A stretch of 18,055 bases of DNA, taken from an uncultured Enterocloster sp. Lineage in GTDB: Bacteria > Bacillota > Clostridia > Lachnospirales > Lachnospiraceae. A program made the translations under genes and the position numbers. This document shows positions 13,405-18,055 of the stretch, piece by piece (within the stretch, counting starts at the first letter, position 1; the number at the start of each line of letters is the position of its first letter). The DNA lies in assembly GCA_944382045.1 (NCBI GenBank), contig CALWMT010000018.1, positions 1 to 18,055 of the forward strand, read 5' to 3'. Under the pieces are notes generated by a model, which had not been told where the DNA came from, ran no database searches, and saw nothing but the letters and a program-made list of their open reading frames with translations.

Positions 13405-15618
13405 ATGGCAGTTCATTATGACGAGACTCGAAAGATATTCAGCTTACAGACGAAAAACTCTACGTATCAGATGCAGATAGACCGCTTTGGCGTCCTGCTC
13501 CATCTGTACTATGGGAGCCGGACGGAGAGCCCCATGGATTACCTGCTGACCTATGCGGACAGAGGCTTTTCCGGCAACCCCTATGACGCGGGGACGGATC
13601 GGACCTATTCTCTGGATGTGCTTCCCCAGGAGTATCCCTGCCACGGGACAGGGGATTTCCGCAGCGTCTGTCTGGTGATGGAGAATCCGGACGGGACATT
13701 AAGCTGCGACCTGCGCTACAAGGCGCACAGGATCGATGACGGAAAATATGGGATTCCCGGTATGCCTGCGGTTTACGGGGGCAGCGAGGACTCCCAGACT
13801 GTGGAGATATGGCTGGAGGATGAGGCCTCCGGCCTGGAGGTGGAGCTCCTCTACGGCGTGATCCCGGATCGGGATGTGATCACCCGGAGCGCGCGGCTGA
13901 TAAATAAGGGAAAGGATTCCCTTATCATCCAAAAAGCCTCCACGGCCTGCCTGGATTTCCTCTGGGGCGACTACGATCTGCTGCGTTTTTACGGCCGCCA
14001 CGCAATGGAGCGGAACCTGGAGCGGACCCCCATTTCCCATGGGGTTACCAGCATCGGGAGCAAGCGGGGGGCCTCGAGCCACCAGTACAATCCCTTCCTC
14101 ATCGTGGCGGAGAGGGGAGCAAACGAGGAGAAGGGGCGCTGCTACGGCATGTCCTTTGTGTACAGCGGAAACTTCAAGGGCCAGGCGGAGCGGGATCAGT
14201 ATGATCAGACCCGGGTGATCCTGGGGCTCCAGGACGAGCTGTTCTCCTACCGGCTGGCGCCGGGGGAGGAGCTGTGGGCCCCGGAGGTGATACTCTCCTA
14301 TTCCGGGGAGGGGCTGGCCCGCCTGTCCCAGAGCTTTCACAAGATTATCCGCCATAACCTGTGCAGGGGAAGATTTAAGAATTCCTACCGCCCGGTCCTG
14401 GTGAATAACTGGGAAGCAACCTATATGGATTTTGATGGGGAGAAAATATGCGAGATCGCCCGCCAGGCAGCGGATCTGGGCATCGAGATGCTGGTGCTGG
14501 ACGACGGCTGGTTCGGCAAGCGCAACAGCGATACCTGCAGCCTGGGAGACTGGTGGGTGAATGAGGAAAAGCTGGGAGGGACGTTAGCAGAGCTGGTGAA
14601 CCGCATCAACGGCATGGGACTAAAGTTCGGCCTCTGGGTGGAGCCGGAGATGATCTCCGAGGACAGCGAGCTCTACCGGCAGCACCCGGACTGGGCCTTT
14701 GTCATTCCTGGGCGCAAGCCGGTGCGCTCCAGGGGGCAGCTGGCCCTGGATTTCTCCCGCCAGGAGGCGGCGGACTATGTGTTTGACAGTCTGTGCAGGG
14801 TGCTGGACAGCGCCAATGTGGAGTACCTGAAGTGGGACATGAACCGCAGCATTATCGATGTGTACTCCGCCCTGGAGGACAGCAAGAGCCAGGGGCGGGT
14901 GCTCTACCAGTATATACTGGGCTTGTACCGGTTCCTTGACCGGCTTGGGCGGCGCTATCCCCATATATTGATCGAGGGCTGCTGCGGAGGCGGCGGCCGG
15001 TTTGACGCGGGCATGCTCTACTATGCGCCCCAGATCTGGTGCAGTGACAACACGGACGCGGTGGATCGGATCCGCATCCAGTACGGAACCTCCTTCGGCT
15101 ACCCGGTATCGGCGGTGGGCGCCCATGTGTCCACGGTGCCCAATCACCAGACGGGCCGATCTGTTTCCTTTAAGACCAGGGGCGTGGTGGCCATGGCCGG
15201 AACCTTTGGCTACGAGCTGGATCTGGGAAAGCTTCTTCCTGAGGAGAAGGAGGAGGTTAAGGAGCAGGTCAGGGCCTACAAGAAGTACTGGCGGCTGATC
15301 CAGGATGGGGATTATTACCGCCTGTCGGATCCCTTCCTCCCGGATGGGCTGGGAGCCTGGGAGTTCGCCGCGGAGGACGGATCGGAGGCTCTTCTGAATG
15401 TGGTTACCCTGAACACCCACGGAAATCCCCTGACCGCCTATGTGCGGCTCAGAGGCCTTCTGCCGGAGGAATGGTACCGGGCGGAGGAGACAGGACAGGT
15501 TTACCAGGGGCGCGCACTGATGGAGGCCGGAATTCCGGTTCCCCATATGCCGGATGAGTACCAGGCCTGGCAGCTGCATCTGACGCTGTGCCCCCGGGAT
15601 AATTCCATGGATGCGTAA
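13405..15618 (+). CDS. Alpha-galactosidase, glycoside hydrolase family 36
   Basis: Hydrolyses terminal alpha-1,6-galactose from raffinose, stachyose or melibiose. The 737-residue length fits bacterial GH36 subgroup I (usually tetrameric). The order is an N-terminal beta-sandwich (about 1-325), a TIM barrel opening with VNNWEATY (333-340), LDDGWFGKR (365-373), the nucleophile D478 in KWDMNR, the acid/base D548 in WCSDNTDA, and a C-terminal beta domain. These residues match the catalytic pair known from characterised GH36 enzymes. There is no signal peptide, so it works on imported sugar in the cytoplasm. Start: GGAGAG at 13391-13396 precedes the ATG at 13405 by 8 nt. The in-frame ATG at 13351 lies in the terminator stem and is rejected. 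Known names for such genes include agaA, rafA and melA; I leave the symbol open. Confidence 0.96.
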   Translation: MAVHYDETRKIFSLQTKNSTYQMQIDRFGVLLHLYYGSRTESPMDYLLTYADRGFSGNPYDAGTDRTYSLDVLPQEYPCHGTGDFRSVCLVMENPDGTLSCDLRYKAHRIDDGKYGIPGMPAVYGGSEDSQTVEIWLEDEASGLEVELLYGVIPDRDVITRSARLINKGKDSLIIQKASTACLDFLWGDYDLLRFYGRHAMERNLERTPISHGVTSIGSKRGASSHQYNPFLIVAERGANEEKGRCYGMSFVYSGNFKGQAERDQYDQTRVILGLQDELFSYRLAPGEELWAPEVILSYSGEGLARLSQSFHKIIRHNLCRGRFKNSYRPVLVNNWEATYMDFDGEKICEIARQAADLGIEMLVLDDGWFGKRNSDTCSLGDWWVNEEKLGGTLAELVNRINGMGLKFGLWVEPEMISEDSELYRQHPDWAFVIPGRKPVRSRGQLALDFSRQEAADYVFDSLCRVLDSANVEYLKWDMNRSIIDVYSALEDSKSQGRVLYQYILGLYRFLDRLGRRYPHILIEGCCGGGGRFDAGMLYYAPQIWCSDNTDAVDRIRIQYGTSFGYPVSAVGAHVSTVPNHQTGRSVSFKTRGVVAMAGTFGYELDLGKLLPEEKEEVKEQVRAYKKYWRLIQDGDYYRLSDPFLPDGLGAWEFAAEDGSEALLNVVTLNTHGNPLTAYVRLRGLLPEEWYRAEETGQVYQGRALMEAGIPVPHMPDEYQAWQLHLTLCPRDNSMDA

Positions 15619-15660
15619 CTGCCGGCCGTCTAAACGGTTGCGAGAAATAAGGAGAATGAG

Positions 15661-17502
15661 ATGAGCAGAAAAGGTTTTGCGTGGGAGGAACGCCTGGCAA
15701 GGCACATGGATGAGCTGAAGTGGCTGTACATGGAGCTCTATGACAGCCCGGAGCATTTTGAGGAGCTTATCGCCAATATGCGCGGATTTTACGATGAGCG
15801 CAAGCCGGCCTTAAAGCGCCAGGATAAAAAGCGGGAGGAGGATCCCGCCTGGTTTAAGAAAAATGGCATGCTGGGCATGATGATGTACGCCGGGAATTTC
15901 GGCGGCACACTGGCCGGTGTGGGGGAAAAGCTGGACTATATCAAGCGGTGCGGGGTGAACTATCTCCATCTGATGCCCCTTCTTGAGAGCCCGGCGGGCC
16001 GCTCCGACGGGGGATACGCGGTGGCGGATTTCCGGAAGGTGCAGGAGGAGCTGGGGACGATTGAGGATCTGGAGGCTCTGGCGGACAAATGCCGCCGCCA
16101 GGGGATCAGCATCTGCCTGGACTTTGTGATGAACCACACCTCCGAGGATCACGAGTGGGCGAGGCGGGCCAGAAACGGGGAGAGGGAGTACATGGACCGG
16201 TATTTCTTCTATGACCGGAAGGAGGACGTGGACGCCTATGAGCGGACTGTGCCCCAGGTCTTTCCCACCACAGCCCCAGGAAACTTTACGTGGCTTCCAG
16301 AGATGGGAAAATACGTGCTCACCACCTTTTACCCCTACCAGTGGGATCTGAATTACAAAAATCCCGTGGTATTCAACGAGATGATGTACAATTTCCTCTT
16401 CCTGGCCAATCGGGGCATCGATGTGATCCGCATCGACGCGGTGCCCTATATATGGAAGGAGCTGGGGACAAGCTGCCGCAATCTGCCCAAGGTGCACACC
16501 ATTGTGCGGATGATGCGCATGATCGGGGAGATTGTCTGCCCCAGCGTGCTGCTTCTTGGCGAGGTGGTGATGGAGCCGGAGAAGGTGGCCCCCTACTTCG
16601 GAACCGTGGAGAAGCCGGAGTGCCATATGCTCTACAATGTGACCACCATGGCCAGCATCTGGCACACAGTGGCCTCCGGGGACGCAAGACTGCTCAAGAA
16701 GCAGCTGGAGGCTGTGGCCGGTCTGCCCAAGGAGTACACCTTCCTCAACTATCTGCGCTGCCATGATGACATCGGCTGGGGCCTTGACTATGGAACCCTG
16801 CGCCAGTACGGCATGGAGGAGGTATCCCACAAGGAATTCCTGAACGATTTCTTCACGGGGAATTATCCCACCAGCTTCAGCCGGGGCGAGCTCTACAACA
16901 ATGATCCGGTCACAAGGGACGCCCGGTTCTGCGGAACCACGGCTTCCATGTGCGGCATTGAGAAGGCGGGCTTCTGCGGCGATGCGGAGGGGATGGATCA
17001 GGCTATCCGCCTGGACGAAATGCTCCACGCCTTTATGTTTATCCAGTCCGGCATCCCCGTGATCTACAGCGGGGACGAGGTGGGGCAGGTGAACGACTAT
17101 ACCTACAAGGAGGATCCGGAGAAGCGGGAGGACTCCCGGTATATCCACCGGGGAAAATTCTGCTGGGATCTGGAGGAGAAGATTGACGAGCCGGGAACAG
17201 TCCAGGACCGTTTGTTCCACGCGCTGCGCAGGCTGGAAGTCCTGCGGGCGGGGGATGCGGTCTTTGACAGCCGGGTGCCCTTTTATATGGCGCAGACAGG
17301 GGATATATCCGTGCTCTGTCTGGTCCGCAGGGGGGAGAAGGAAACGGCCATGGGGATCTTCAACTTCAGCCGGGATGCCCGGCGGATCCGGGTGGAGGAT
17401 TCATCGGTGCCCGATACATTTACCGACATGCTGAGCGGGGAGGAGAAAAATATCCGCGACATCGCCCTGCCGGGCTTCGGGTTCTTCTGGCTGCGCGCAT
17501 GA
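15661..17502 (+). CDS. Amylosucrase-like GH13 enzyme (subfamily 4 type)
   Basis: A 613-residue cytoplasmic protein, no signal peptide: a helical N-terminal domain (about 1-75), a catalytic (beta/alpha)8 barrel and a small C-terminal beta domain. The catalytic set is complete: D154/H159 in DFVMNHTS, nucleophile D259 in DVIRIDAV, acid/base E301 in LLGEVV, H368-D369 in RCHDDIGW. D116 in SDGGYA and R493 in EDSRYIHR stand where Neisseria amylosucrase has the Asp-Arg salt bridge that closes the glucosyl pocket, and AVPYIWKELGTSCRNLP is close to that enzyme. The family uses sucrose, either building alpha-glucan with release of fructose or hydrolysing it; which dominates cannot be told. AAGGAG lies 6 nt before the ATG. 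It is 42 nt downstream of the alpha-galactosidase gene, whose raffinose product is sucrose. Confidence 0.9.
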   Translation: MSRKGFAWEERLARHMDELKWLYMELYDSPEHFEELIANMRGFYDERKPALKRQDKKREEDPAWFKKNGMLGMMMYAGNFGGTLAGVGEKLDYIKRCGVNYLHLMPLLESPAGRSDGGYAVADFRKVQEELGTIEDLEALADKCRRQGISICLDFVMNHTSEDHEWARRARNGEREYMDRYFFYDRKEDVDAYERTVPQVFPTTAPGNFTWLPEMGKYVLTTFYPYQWDLNYKNPVVFNEMMYNFLFLANRGIDVIRIDAVPYIWKELGTSCRNLPKVHTIVRMMRMIGEIVCPSVLLLGEVVMEPEKVAPYFGTVEKPECHMLYNVTTMASIWHTVASGDARLLKKQLEAVAGLPKEYTFLNYLRCHDDIGWGLDYGTLRQYGMEEVSHKEFLNDFFTGNYPTSFSRGELYNNDPVTRDARFCGTTASMCGIEKAGFCGDAEGMDQAIRLDEMLHAFMFIQSGIPVIYSGDEVGQVNDYTYKEDPEKREDSRYIHRGKFCWDLEEKIDEPGTVQDRLFHALRRLEVLRAGDAVFDSRVPFYMAQTGDISVLCLVRRGEKETAMGIFNFSRDARRIRVEDSSVPDTFTDMLSGEEKNIRDIALPGFGFFWLRA

Positions 17503-17503
17503 T

Positions 17504-18055
17504 CTATAGAATGGTGAGCATGTTGTAGAGCTTCATCAGCCGGATGTCCTCCTTGGACAGGCGCAGGCTCTTCTCGAATTCCGCAGTCTCCTTCTGAGGG
17601 GTCTTGGACAGCAGGATCTTGGCGGAGGTGGGCATCAGCGGACGGCTGGAGATGCCGAAGGCCAGCCCCCATTTGACCGGAGCGTTTAAATAGGGGCTGG
17701 GGACGCCCAGCTGGTAGTGGTCCATCTCCATGTGCTGGTTCTGCATTACCAGCAGGCTCAGGGCGTCAAAATGGGTCAGCACGCCGTCATAGAGGTTCTC
17801 GCACAGGTGGTAGTGCTGATAGTCGTCCACATTCATGTACATCTGGATGTGGTAGGCCCCACGGCCCACCTCCTCCAGGATGTCGGCCACGCTGCGGACA
17901 ATGCGGTTGCTGCGCCCGTCGTAGTAATAGGCATAGAAGCGGTCCAGACCGGCAAAAAAGGCGGGAACCTCCCCGGCTGTGGTGCCGTTTCTCTGGGAGG
18001 GCGGCAGATAGAGGAGCTGCGTCACCCCCACATCCAGGGCCGCCGCGATGTCGTA
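17504..18055 (-). CDS. Unrecognised protein, 5' end outside window
   Basis: The minus-strand frame is open from the right edge (18055) to the TAG at 17506-17504, about 183 residues. The GTG at 18031 is probably internal, as the frame continues in-phase to the edge without a stop. The visible part starts YDIAAALDVGVTQLL, has a Tyr/His-rich middle (FYAYYYDGRSN, DDYQHYHLCENLYDG) and a C-terminal segment with YLNAPVKWGLAFGISSRPL followed by a charged helix ending MKLYNMLTIL. There is no membrane helix or catalytic motif that I can name. A ligand-binding part of a regulator is one possibility, without real support. It converges on the amylosucrase gene with a single base between the two stop codons. 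Confidence 0.6.
   Translation of the reverse strand, partial: YDIAAALDVGVTQLLYLPPSQRNGTTAGEVPAFFAGLDRFYAYYYDGRSNRIVRSVADILEEVGRGAYHIQMYMNVDDYQHYHLCENLYDGVLTHFDALSLLVMQNQHMEMDHYQLGVPSPYLNAPVKWGLAFGISSRPLMPTSAKILLSKTPQKETAEFEKSLRLSKEDIRLMKLYNMLTIL

Noticed and set aside
15811..17220. Long minus-strand open frame (469 codons) opposite the amylosucrase gene.
   Set aside because: It is an antisense shadow produced by the GC-rich third positions of the plus-strand gene; no ribosome binding site or recognisable domain. The same holds for the long frame opposite the alpha-galactosidase gene (14620-15756).
1..18055. Mobile elements, CRISPR arrays, tRNA or rRNA genes, defence genes.
   Set aside because: No transposase, integrase, spaced direct repeats, clover-leaf sequence or defence-protein motif was seen on either strand.

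Overview
The window reads as chromosomal DNA of an anaerobic gut-type Firmicute, most likely a Lachnospiraceae-like member of Clostridia. The reasons are the moderately high GC content, strong AGGAGG-type ribosome binding sites, Bacillus-like -35/-10 promoters (several with a TGn extended -10), a stand-alone murG with a Clostridia-like sequence, a DUF4367-type protein, a TSCPD-domain protein, and a carbohydrate ABC operon without its own ATPase. No tRNA, rRNA, CRISPR array, insertion sequence or prophage gene was seen. The assignment is inference from sequence style, not from a search.

Left part (1-4565): the 3' end of an FHA-domain membrane protein that runs in from outside the window; a HIT-family hydrolase and an ECF-like sigma factor that share a promoter; murG on the opposite strand; then a GTG-started membrane-anchored DUF4367-type protein that could be the sigma factor's regulator, followed by a small exported protein. 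The second half of the DUF4367 gene and the first two thirds of the exported-protein gene are strikingly AT-rich. A perfect 15-bp stem-loop closes this block.

Middle part (4591-9193): housekeeping genes. These are a TSCPD protein (minus strand) divergent from mtnN (MTA/SAH nucleosidase), an unrecognised three-helix membrane protein, pgi (glucose-6-phosphate isomerase) and a TatD-family metal-dependent nuclease. Several promoters can be read directly, and several transcripts carry stem-loops in their leaders or spacers.

Right part (9153-17502): a complete-looking alpha-galactoside utilisation locus. An AraC-family regulator on the minus strand is divergent from an operon of solute-binding lipoprotein, two permeases, a GH36 alpha-galactosidase and a GH13 amylosucrase-like enzyme. 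The divergent intergenic region carries a perfect 15-bp inverted repeat; one arm lies on the araC promoter and the other upstream of the operon promoter. A stem-loop cluster ending in an intrinsic terminator with a GAGA loop and a T-run separates transporter genes from enzyme genes. The inferred flow is: raffinose-type sugars are imported, the alpha-galactosidase releases galactose and sucrose, and the amylosucrase-like enzyme splits sucrose into fructose and a glucosyl unit that is hydrolysed or added to alpha-glucan. The right edge holds the 3' part of an unrecognised gene on the minus strand.

The most interesting items are the araC/operon operator dyad, the use of an amylosucrase-type enzyme as the sucrose-processing step of a raffinose locus, the terminator cluster inside that operon, and the sigma/DUF4367 pair split by an inverted murG with an AT-rich patch next to it.
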